Shown piece by piece: positions 40,201 through 47,071 of a stretch of 64,000 nt of DNA. This DNA is from Acidilobaceae archaeon (lineage in GTDB: Archaea; Thermoproteota; Thermoprotei_A; Sulfolobales; Acidilobaceae): the NCBI GenBank assembly GCA_027014125.1, contig JALWEI010000038.1, positions 1 to 64,000 on the forward strand, read 5' to 3'. Position numbers and translations under genes: made by a program. The notes under the pieces were generated by a model. It was not told the DNA's origin and searched no databases. It worked only from the letters and a program-made list of their open reading frames with translations. Within the stretch, counting starts at the first letter, position 1; each line of letters starts with the position of its first letter.

Positions 40201-41137
40201 CTGGCTCCTTCCCGAGGATCCTGTACTGGCTTGTGGGGCCCTCATCCTAGGGCTTGCCCTAGACCTAGCATACCCGGAGCACAGGGGCATGCTCTTGAGG
40301 CTTCACCCGGTTGTCATAGCATTCAGCCTGGCCAAGAGGCTGGCTCCACCATACTCGTCTAAAGCACGTGGCATAGCCGCCGTGGTACTAGTCATGGCTA
40401 CGATACTAGCGCCAGCAGGCCTCGCGCTCTACATAGCTTCCATGATAGGCCCCATTGCATGGCTCCTAGTAGCGGGGCTGATAGTGAAGCTATCCATCCC
40501 TGTCAGGCTTCTACTAGACACTGTAGCCAGGGTTGGCAGGAGCCTAGAGGAGGGCAAGCTCGACGAGGCGAGGGCCACGGTTCAGGGGATAGTCAGAAGG
40601 CAGACCAACAGCTTGGGGCCGGGCCATGTGGCGTCAGCCGCGATAGAGAGCTTATCGGAGAGCCTGGTAGACGGGGTAACCTCACCCCTACTATGGTACA
40701 CGCTAGCAGGGCCACTAGGAGCCCTGGCACAGAGGATCGCTAATACACTCGATGGTGCCCTAGGCTTCAAGACGCCAGAGTACAGGGATCCAGGGTGGGC
40801 CTCGGCCAAGCTGGACACGATTATGAACCTAATCCCAGCCAGGCTAACCACACTACTAGCCATAGTACTGTCGCCCCTCGCAGGCCTCAGCATGGAGGGC
40901 GCACTCAAGGCATGGGCCAGGTTCCATGGTAAGACGGCGAGCCTGAATGCTGGGCACATCATGTCGGCCTACGCGGGGGCCCTAGGAGTCAGGCTGGAGA
41001 AGCCCGGTAGCTATACACTAGGAGAGGGAAGGCTACCCGGGGCCATGGAGGTCAGGCTGGCGCTAAAGCTAACAGTCCTAGTCATAGTTGCCTCCTACAT
41101 AATAGCGGTGGCCCTATGCATGTATCGGGTACCATAA
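40184..41137 (+). CDS. cbiB: Adenosylcobinamide-phosphate synthase (CbiB/CobD family)
   Basis: This 317-residue membrane protein attaches the aminopropanol (phosphate) arm to adenosylcobyric acid. It has ALILGLALDLAYPEHRGM near the N-terminus, LHPVVIAFSLAKRL, RATVQGIVRRQTNSLGPGHV with AAIESLSESLVDGVTSPLLWY, and GFKTPEYRDPGWASAKLDTIMNLIP (the last in two blocks). These are the hallmarks of CbiB. Start GTG 40184 overlaps cobS. It ends the cobalamin operon; the next gene has its own TATA box at the CbiB stop codon. Confidence 0.92.
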   Translation: MSPLPNWLLPEDPVLACGALILGLALDLAYPEHRGMLLRLHPVVIAFSLAKRLAPPYSSKARGIAAVVLVMATILAPAGLALYIASMIGPIAWLLVAGLIVKLSIPVRLLLDTVARVGRSLEEGKLDEARATVQGIVRRQTNSLGPGHVASAAIESLSESLVDGVTSPLLWYTLAGPLGALAQRIANTLDGALGFKTPEYRDPGWASAKLDTIMNLIPARLTTLLAIVLSPLAGLSMEGALKAWARFHGKTASLNAGHIMSAYAGALGVRLEKPGSYTLGEGRLPGAMEVRLALKLTVLVIVASYIIAVALCMYRVP

Positions 41138-41141
41138 TATA
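41134..41141 (+). promoter_or_regulatory. Probable promoter of the hydroxyacid dehydrogenase gene
   Basis: ATAATATA straddles the cbiB stop codon and lies about 40 nt before ATG 41180. Confidence 0.5.
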
Positions 41142-41179
41142 CCCCCGCACCTCCACAACACCACTGGGGCTGGCAGAGG

Positions 41180-42181
41180 ATGAAAGTGTTAACAACACAT
41201 ACACTACCCAGAGAGGCGCAAGACCTACTCAAGGGCAGAGTTGGGCTCGTAGATGCCCAAGGATCCAGGGAGAGGGTGAGCGAGCTGATCGGGGAAGCCG
41301 AGATCCTCATAGCCGGGTTCATGAGAATAGACTCAAGCCTACTAGACCGGGCCCAGAGGCTAAGACTAATCGTATCCAGGAGTAGCGGGGTCGATCACAT
41401 AGATGTAGAGGAGGCGGAGAAGAGGGGAATATGCGTAGCAAACCAGCCAGAAGCCATAGCAGAGGCGGTATCAGAGCACGTAGTGGGCCTGGTGATAGCA
41501 TCGCTCAGGAGGATAGTAGAGGGCCACAGCTACACCATAACAGGGAGGTGGGCATCGGAGAAGGGCTTCCTGCGTGGAGTAACAGTAAGGGGCAAGACTA
41601 TAGGTATACTGGGCATGGGCAGGATAGGAGTGCTAGCGGCGTGGAAGCTAAGAGCCCTGGGGGCAAGGAGGATATTATACTATAGCAGGAGGAGGAAGAA
41701 GGAAGTAGAGCAGCTCCTCCACGCAGAGCCGGCCAGCCTAGAGAGGATATTCAGGGAGTCAGACGTGATCATAGCAGCACTACCCCACACCAGAGAGACC
41801 GCCGGGCTGGTAGACTACAAGCTACTATCGACAATGAAGGAGGGGGCCTTGCTAGTCAACGTAGGCAGGGGAAGCCTAGTGAACACGGAGGACCTAGCTA
41901 GGATAATAAGAGAGAGGAGCGACGTAAGGGTAGCCCTAGACGTCCACCCAGAGGAGCCCCTACCCCCAGACCACCCCCTAGCCGAGCTGGCCCACACAGG
42001 AAGGATAATCCTAACACCACACCACGCCGGAGGAACGGATAGATCCCTGAGGGAGACGGCGCTTCTAGCAGCTAGGCAAGTCCTGCACTACATAGAGACA
42101 GGGACAGTCTGGAACCCCGTTAACAGGGTATGCAGGGAGGCGAGGGACATACCGGGCCTATGGGGGCCACTAGAGGAGTAG
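41180..42181 (+). CDS. D-2-hydroxyacid dehydrogenase (phosphoglycerate dehydrogenase-like)
   Basis: This 333-residue NAD(P)-dependent enzyme has the Rossmann motif GILGMGRIGVLAAWKL near 140 and the catalytic trio Arg (VNVGRGSLVN), Glu (LDVHPEEPLPPDHPL) and His (LTPHHAGGTDRSL). The N-terminal half is a flavodoxin-like substrate domain (IAGFMRIDSSLLDRAQRLRL). It lacks the ACT domain of long 3-phosphoglycerate dehydrogenases. A role in serine synthesis is possible, but glyoxylate or other 2-oxoacid reduction fits as well. SD GGCAGAGG lies a base before the ATG, after a TATA box at 41134. Confidence 0.87.
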   Translation: MKVLTTHTLPREAQDLLKGRVGLVDAQGSRERVSELIGEAEILIAGFMRIDSSLLDRAQRLRLIVSRSSGVDHIDVEEAEKRGICVANQPEAIAEAVSEHVVGLVIASLRRIVEGHSYTITGRWASEKGFLRGVTVRGKTIGILGMGRIGVLAAWKLRALGARRILYYSRRRKKEVEQLLHAEPASLERIFRESDVIIAALPHTRETAGLVDYKLLSTMKEGALLVNVGRGSLVNTEDLARIIRERSDVRVALDVHPEEPLPPDHPLAELAHTGRIILTPHHAGGTDRSLRETALLAARQVLHYIETGTVWNPVNRVCREARDIPGLWGPLEE

Positions 42182-42197
42182 CAGACCCCCGGAACCC

Positions 42198-42205
42198 GTT
42201 TTAAC
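42198..42205 (+). promoter_or_regulatory. Probable promoter of the 356-residue hypothetical gene
   Basis: GTTTTAAC lies in the 65-nt gap, about 45 nt before ATG 42247. Confidence 0.45.
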
Positions 42206-42246
42206 GAGGCAACCCACAGAGTAGAGCAACCGGGAGCGGGGAAGGT

Positions 42247-43317
42247 ATGGTGAATGGGAAGATAGTAGAGCTAGCCAGGGGCCAGGGCGAGGGGTACGTA
42301 TCATACACTTCAGAGTACTCGGGAGCACAGCTTGGCTCCTCGCCCGGCTCCGTCAGGAGGACCTTCATGTCCCTATTCCTAGCAAGGCCAGAGGGCTCAG
42401 AGCCAAGGAGCGCTCTACTAGCGCTGGGTGTAAGGGCAAGGGAAGCAAGGAGCCCCTTCAGGTGGAAAGTCACGATAGACGGTGCAACGGTGACGAGAGA
42501 GTTCAAGCCGCAATTCCAAGCAGAGATCGACCGGGGAGTATACATGAAGGCAGTGTACGACGTGAAGCCGCTACTAGCTAGGAGGTTAACAGAGAGGACC
42601 AGCCATAGGCTAGTCGCCCTCTACGACTCGTACCAGCCGATAAGCCTAGCCGACGCCTCGCTAATAGCAGCATTCAGCGGAGACGGGAGATACACCTACT
42701 CCTACCACACGGGCGCCGTGTCCCTTGAGCCCGGGGAGCAGGTGAAAGTAGATGCAAACCTAGGAGGGTGGATAGGGCATAGGACTGCAATAGTCACACT
42801 CCACCTGCCATCAGCGTCCAGCGTGGTCAGGATCATAGCAGGAGGCTCAGAGCCGGTAGAGGTTGCAGGCCCAGGATTCAAGAGGGTAAGGGTAAGAATC
42901 CCCTACAAGGGCGGCATGGTACCGGTAGCCGTCAAGTACCTGGACCCCGGTGAGAAGTTCTACCCCAGGATAGCTGTAGTCTCAGACGTACTAGTATACG
43001 ACCAGGTCTACCCAGAGCCCAGGCTACGTGTCAAGGTGACAGGGCTAGAAGAGGAGAACGGCAAAGTCAGGCTAAGCGGGGTTGTCGAGAATACCGGCAT
43101 GGGCCCGGCTTCAAGGCCGATGATCATAGTACTAGGCATGGGCATAAGGCTGGCGTCAAGACAGCTGGAGGACATGATAGCACCGGGCGAGTCCAGGGAA
43201 TTCACGCTAGAGGCTAGCCTAGACAAGGCACCGGTGAGGCCATCAACCCTGACAGTAAGAGTAGTGTGGAGCAGCCTAGGCAGAACAGTGTTTGAGGACG
43301 ACCACGTCAAGGTTTAA
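42247..43317 (+). CDS. Hypothetical beta-rich protein, 356 residues
   Basis: No family is recognised. There is no signal peptide or membrane helix, so it is probably cytosolic. The whole length is rich in beta-type sequence: residues 1-130 include GYVSYTSEYSGAQLGSSPGS and KVTIDGATVTREFKPQFQ. The middle (170-250) has EQVKVDANLGGWIGHRTAIV, and the C-terminal 90 residues look like a CARDB/immunoglobulin-like domain (RLSGVVENTGMGPASRPMII, APGESREFTLEA). It may be an adhesion-like or assembly protein, but that is a guess. The 3' end overlaps the convergent small gene by 11 nt. Confidence 0.75.
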   Translation: MVNGKIVELARGQGEGYVSYTSEYSGAQLGSSPGSVRRTFMSLFLARPEGSEPRSALLALGVRAREARSPFRWKVTIDGATVTREFKPQFQAEIDRGVYMKAVYDVKPLLARRLTERTSHRLVALYDSYQPISLADASLIAAFSGDGRYTYSYHTGAVSLEPGEQVKVDANLGGWIGHRTAIVTLHLPSASSVVRIIAGGSEPVEVAGPGFKRVRVRIPYKGGMVPVAVKYLDPGEKFYPRIAVVSDVLVYDQVYPEPRLRVKVTGLEEENGKVRLSGVVENTGMGPASRPMIIVLGMGIRLASRQLEDMIAPGESREFTLEASLDKAPVRPSTLTVRVVWSSLGRTVFEDDHVKV

Positions 43318-43597
43318 GCCTTATGGGGCCCTTCTCCTCTATAAGACATCTAACCGGCCTAGGCAGGTTAAACACATCCCCCCTCTTCTCGAGAAGGCCA
43401 TCCAAGACCAGGCGGATCATCACCCTCAATGGGTCCTCAACACCCTTCCTCTTAAGCTCCTGGATAGCCCTCAGGTCTCCAACCGATATATTATCTAGAA
43501 AGTATTGGAACACGATCCTAGCCTCGCCCCGGAGCCTCTCAGCCCTGGATAAAATCTTAGAGGCCTCATACATACAATCCTCCACCCTAGAAGCCAC
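43307..43597 (-). CDS. Small hypothetical protein, 96 residues
   Basis: No family is recognised. It is mostly helical (VEDCMYEASKILSRAERLRGE, then FQYFLDNISVGDLRAIQELK), with a C-terminal segment (DVFNLPRPVRCLIEEKGPIRL) that could be the wing of a small winged-helix domain. The ATG at 43597 is 30 nt from CTTTAA (RC of 43628-43633), so its transcript may be nearly leaderless. It is divergent from the Trm5-type gene, whose start region overlaps this promoter. Confidence 0.65.
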   Translation of the reverse strand: MASRVEDCMYEASKILSRAERLRGEARIVFQYFLDNISVGDLRAIQELKRKGVEDPLRVMIRLVLDGLLEKRGDVFNLPRPVRCLIEEKGPIRLKP

Positions 43598-43627
43598 CCA
43601 TGGGGATAACAGCGGGGTGTAGGGCCC

Positions 43628-44482
43628 TTAAAGCTACTGAGGAGGATAGCAGAGGAGACCCTGGGGCCGGAGAAGGCCAGGCTAGCTTGGTCCAGGATAG
43701 ACATAGTCGGGGATATAGCAGTAATCAAGGAGCCTATCCACGGCGGCCTAGATAGGGGGGACCTGGAGAGGCTAGCCAAAGCCCTGCTCAGGGAAGTGCC
43801 GTACATACGCTCGGTGTGGGCAGCCTCAACCCCAGTCAGGGGCGAGTACAAGCTGAGGACCTTCACCCATCTAGCAGGGGAGGAGAGGAGCTGGACGATA
43901 TACAAGGAGCACGGGTGCAGGTTCAAGGTCGACATAACAAAGGTATTCATCACCCCGAGGCTGAACAACGAGCACATAAGGGTAGCTAGACAGGTCAGGC
44001 CAGGAGAGGTCGTAGTCAACATGTTCGCCGGCGCAGGCCTATTCTCGATAATAATAGCATGCAAGTCGAAGCCCCGCAAGGTCTACAGCATCGACATAAA
44101 CGAGCACGCCTACAAGCTTATGATAGAGAACGCGAGGCTAAACAGGGTAGAAGACATAGTAGAACCAATCCACGGCGACGCGGCCAGAGTGGTAGAGGAG
44201 AGGCTACAGCAGGTAGCAGACAGGGTACTAATGCCCCTGCCAGACCTAGCACTACAATACCTACCACACGCGCTCAAAGCCCTAAAACCCCAAGGAGGCG
44301 TGATCCACATCTACCTCCACATACACACCCCAAAGGGGGTAAACCCACTAGAGGAGGCATGGAGGAAGGCAAAGACACGCCTACCCCCAGGCTCTAGGCT
44401 ACTACAAGCCCGCCGGGTCAGGCCAGTGGGCCCCCGCACACTACAGGTAGTCCTAGACGTCGAGGTGAGACATAGTGGCTAG
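43628..44482 (+). CDS. Trm5-type tRNA (guanine-N1) methyltransferase with no canonical start codon
   Basis: Trm5 makes m1G37 and, in archaea, starts the wyosine pathway. Visible motifs are SRIDIVGDIAVIKEP (N-terminal domain), VRGEYKLRTFTHLAGEE, GCRFKVDITKVFITPRLNNE, the SAM motif VVNMFAGAGLFSIIIA, and RVLMPLPDLALQYL (usual MNLP). The frame is open to a TAA at 43607, with no ATG, GTG or TTG before GTG 43796, which would delete the conserved N-terminal domain. TTA 43628 is preceded by GGGGTG with 8-nt spacing and gives LKLLRRIAEETLG; CTG 43637 or 43661 are alternatives. It overlaps taw3 by 8 nt, so an operon is likely. Confidence 0.82.
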   Translation, partial: LKLLRRIAEETLGPEKARLAWSRIDIVGDIAVIKEPIHGGLDRGDLERLAKALLREVPYIRSVWAASTPVRGEYKLRTFTHLAGEERSWTIYKEHGCRFKVDITKVFITPRLNNEHIRVARQVRPGEVVVNMFAGAGLFSIIIACKSKPRKVYSIDINEHAYKLMIENARLNRVEDIVEPIHGDAARVVEERLQQVADRVLMPLPDLALQYLPHALKALKPQGGVIHIYLHIHTPKGVNPLEEAWRKAKTRLPPGSRLLQARRVRPVGPRTLQVVLDVEVRHSG

Positions 44483-45077
44483 AAGGAGGAGCTGGGAAAC
44501 CCTGAAGAGGATGGTGCAACACATGATAATGGAGGACAGGACAATAGGCTACCTAGACCCAGGCATAGCATGGATACTGGAGGAGCTAAACAAGATCCCA
44601 CTCATAGCAACAACGAGTAGCTGTATAGGAAGGATAACACTAATCGCAGGCCCCAGGCCCTGGAGCAGGTCTGAAGCACTGATAGCATACAAAACCCACA
44701 CAAGGCCAGCCAGGGGCAGGATCACGAGAGTAGCCTCCAGGGGCTTCAAGGACCTATGGATAAAGGCTACAGGCCCCATACTCCACGCTAGAACCCCCAG
44801 CCAGGACTGTGCATCACACATGCTAGACACGTTCAGGCCCCACGGCTTCAAGCACAGCGGGATCATATCACTAGACCCCAGGAGAGGCTACACAGTGGAG
44901 GTGATGAGCGGAGTAGACATAACAGCCCCCATACGGATAGGAGGCAAAGACATAATGGAACCCAGCCTAGCGGAGGACCTAGCCCAGAAGCTATACGACT
45001 ACATAGAGGAGGCCAGGACAGGCTTCAAGGAGGCAGTAAGGAAGCTATCAGTCAACCCCGGACCCTGCGCAGGTTAG
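44475..45077 (+). CDS. taw3: tRNA wyosine-derivative methyltransferase Taw3 (TYW3 homologue)
   Basis: This 200-residue SAM-dependent methyltransferase acts late in wyosine synthesis at tRNA-Phe position 37. Recognisable parts are IATTSSCIGRITLI (family: SCSGRI), LWIKATGPILHARTPSQDCA, and the GFKHSGIISLDPRRGYTVEVMSG block with the C-terminal helices. Start GTG 44475 overlaps the Trm5-type gene by 8 nt. The pair supplies two steps of the same nucleotide modification. Taw1 and Taw2 are elsewhere. Confidence 0.88.
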   Translation: MARRRSWETLKRMVQHMIMEDRTIGYLDPGIAWILEELNKIPLIATTSSCIGRITLIAGPRPWSRSEALIAYKTHTRPARGRITRVASRGFKDLWIKATGPILHARTPSQDCASHMLDTFRPHGFKHSGIISLDPRRGYTVEVMSGVDITAPIRIGGKDIMEPSLAEDLAQKLYDYIEEARTGFKEAVRKLSVNPGPCAG

Positions 45078-46020
45078 ATGCATACTCCCCCAGCAGACTC
45101 CCACGACACCTGCATAAACCCATCTTCTCAAGAGCCCTACAATTATAGGGTGAAAACCTCGAAGCCTCCTCATACAGGACGGAAGCCACCAGCGGCGCCA
45201 GCCCCGGAGGCACCAAGCCACTCTTAGACAGAACCTCCTCTAGAACCCTGCTCCCAGCCCCTATCCTAGCCATGAACGTCGACAGCAAGTAGACCTCCTC
45301 ATCCCTAAGCCTCTCGCCTGCCCGGGCCCTAGCAAGCATCGATTTAATACAGCTAGGAAGCGCCTCCTCCACCAGCCCCCTAGGCTCCCTAGCCCCCTCA
45401 GCCAGCGACTTGGCTTCCTCCTCCAGATCCTCCAGGCCCTCCGGGATCAACTCGCGGACCCTACCAGCGAGCTCCAGAAGCCTCCTCCTCGCGGTCCCCG
45501 TGATCATCAGGATCAGCAGCCTCCTATCCAGGTACACCCTGCCTCCCAGCATGAACAAGCTGGATACACTCTCAACCTCTGCATTCTCAAGGACGTCGGT
45601 GAAAGGAGCCGATAGGTCTAGCCTCCTATAATACACCCTGCCCCGGGAGACGAGCCAGGGGATAGAGACAGGGCTCCCCCGCTCTACCCTCAAACCCAGG
45701 CCCCGGGCCACGCTGATAAGGTCCTCGACATCAGCCTCCTCAAGGAGCCTAGAGGCATCATACACCTCAGCCTCAACCAGCCTTGAAAGGGCTAGCTTAG
45801 ACGAGGCTGCACCCGCCAAGGCTAGGAGCAGGGATGCAACCTCGTACTCAAACCCCGGCGCCTCCCCCAGCTCGCCGCCAGCAAGCCTAGCCCTTAGCCT
45901 GGCCTTAGCTAGGCTCCGGGCGTCATCGTCTAATGTAAATATCTTCAGGGGGTTCCCGTAGCCGGTCGCCCTCCTGAGGTACTCTAGAGGATCTGGCACG
46001 AGGGCTGGGTGCCTAACCAC
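45052..46020 (-). CDS. priL: DNA primase large subunit PriL
   Basis: This 322-residue protein is the non-catalytic primase subunit. The four iron-sulphur cysteines are visible in LPSCIKSML, a later FSPYNCRALEKMGLCRC, with the two last close together. The N-terminal region is helical with LSAPFTDVLENAEVESVSSL, typical of the family. The start is GTG 46020, with GGAGG 9 nt upstream; GTG 46026 is an alternative. The frame opens to 46098 inside rpp30. It overlaps rpp30 by 8 nt and the convergent taw3 gene by 26 nt. The catalytic subunit PriS is not in the window. Confidence 0.88.
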   Translation of the reverse strand: MVRHPALVPDPLEYLRRATGYGNPLKIFTLDDDARSLAKARLRARLAGGELGEAPGFEYEVASLLLALAGAASSKLALSRLVEAEVYDASRLLEEADVEDLISVARGLGLRVERGSPVSIPWLVSRGRVYYRRLDLSAPFTDVLENAEVESVSSLFMLGGRVYLDRRLLILMITGTARRRLLELAGRVRELIPEGLEDLEEEAKSLAEGAREPRGLVEEALPSCIKSMLARARAGERLRDEEVYLLSTFMARIGAGSRVLEEVLSKSGLVPPGLAPLVASVLYEEASRFSPYNCRALEKMGLCRCRGSLLGEYASNLRRVRG

Positions 46021-46627
46021 TACCACCAACCTCCATAAGCAGTGAGCGGGGCGTGTTTGATATCCATGATAAGCCCAGCTCGTGGGGTATACCTGCAAGC
46101 GATGCCAGGCCCTCTATGTGGCGAGGGTGCCAGACATCCCACCTAGTCTCGGAGTCGGAGACGAGGACAACGTCTATACCATAGGCAAAGGCCCTCCTCA
46201 GGGACACGGTGAACCACCTCCACGACCCTACCCCGCCCCTGGACAGGCTTGCCAGGCTCAGCTCTATCGCCCCGCCGCCCCTGGAGCGGAGCAGCCTGGC
46301 GGTACTCCGGTCTACTATCCTCTGCATCCCTGGCCTCACCCTTATCACCCGCACGCTCCTCATTATAGCAGCCTTCCTGGCAGCCTCTAGGCTAGTGGGC
46401 TCCACGACGACAAGCCCCCTGCCCCTTATCCTGGCCAGGTCCCGAGCCGTGTCTGCAACCACGTGTACCCTGGGGATAACCTCTATCCCGTACCTTGCCG
46501 CCACACTCTTGAGCCTACCAACCTCTCCCTCGGGGGCCCCCACGGCCTTATAGCCCATCCTCTTGAGGGTCCTGAACGTTGCCTCTTCCTCCCCCCTTAT
46601 GGGGGCTACCGAGAGGTCGACGAACGT
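46013..46627 (-). CDS. rnp3: RNase P protein component 3 (Rpp30) with ACG as probable start
   Basis: This 204-residue TIM-barrel protein supports the RNase P RNA in tRNA 5' processing. The N-terminal FVDLSVAPIRGEEEA and TFRTLKRMGYKAVG match Rpp30, as do RVHVVADTARDLARI, RGGGAIELSLASL (usual EI) and VLVSDSETRWDVWHPRHIEGL near the end. The conserved N-terminus is preceded in frame by ACG 46627 and then by a TGA at 46636. No ATG, GTG or TTG occurs before ATG 46558, which would delete the first beta-strand. AAAGGGTGAT ends 5-6 nt before ACG, so ACG initiation is likely. It overlaps the upstream PF01877 gene by 22 nt. Confidence 0.87.
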   Translation of the reverse strand, partial: TFVDLSVAPIRGEEEATFRTLKRMGYKAVGAPEGEVGRLKSVAARYGIEVIPRVHVVADTARDLARIRGRGLVVVEPTSLEAARKAAIMRSVRVIRVRPGMQRIVDRSTARLLRSRGGGAIELSLASLSRGGVGSWRWFTVSLRRAFAYGIDVVLVSDSETRWDVWHPRHIEGLASLAGIPHELGLSWISNTPRSLLMEVGGSG

Positions 46628-47058
46628 TGTGTATCACCCTTTAGCATCTCCCTGTACTCCTCAACGGCCCTCCTCCTACCACCAGTATATCCTATCTCCA
46701 CTTTTATCACGTCATCAGACTCATAGAGGATCACCCTTCCATGTAGGGCCTCCTGCTTGCTCAACCTTATGTGGAGGGTGCCCGACCTGTCAACCCTCTC
46801 CTCCAGGCTGGAGGCTACCTGGCTCCTATCCAGGCTGCTCATCTTGGATATGATCTCTTGGGCCACCCTCCTAGCAGCTTGGCCCCGTAGCTTGAATGTG
46901 TAAACCTTTATCGGGTTCCCATAGTGGCCCTCGTACTCCTCAACCTCTACCTCAGCCTCTTCGATATGGTCCAGGGGGGCAACGTTCCTCAGGGCCTCCA
47001 AGACCTTAGCCTCATCCTCGGTTGCATGCACGTATACCCTAACCACGAGGCTCTTCAC
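46606..47058 (-). CDS. PF01877 (DUF54) RNA-binding protein
   Basis: This 150-residue protein belongs to the archaeal RNA-binding family once called exosome-associated or DUF54. It is recognised from VVRVYVHATEDEAKVLEAL at the N-terminus, EGHYGNPIKVYTFKLRG in the middle and GTLHIRLSKQEALHGRVIL with ESDDVIKVEI. It is thought to fold like ribosomal L5-type domains; its RNA target is unknown. GTG 47058 is chosen because it opens right at the domain, although the frame is open to 47097. The adjacency with rpp30 and priL is shared with other archaea. Confidence 0.87.
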   Translation of the reverse strand: MKSLVVRVYVHATEDEAKVLEALRNVAPLDHIEEAEVEVEEYEGHYGNPIKVYTFKLRGQAARRVAQEIISKMSSLDRSQVASSLEERVDRSGTLHIRLSKQEALHGRVILYESDDVIKVEIGYTGGRRRAVEEYREMLKGDTQRSSTSR

Positions 47059-47071
47059 GGGCACCCCGGGC

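Noticed and set aside
43495-44079. A 194-residue minus-strand frame
   Set aside because: It is antisense to the Trm5-type gene, with Ser/Leu-rich composition typical of shadows in this genome.
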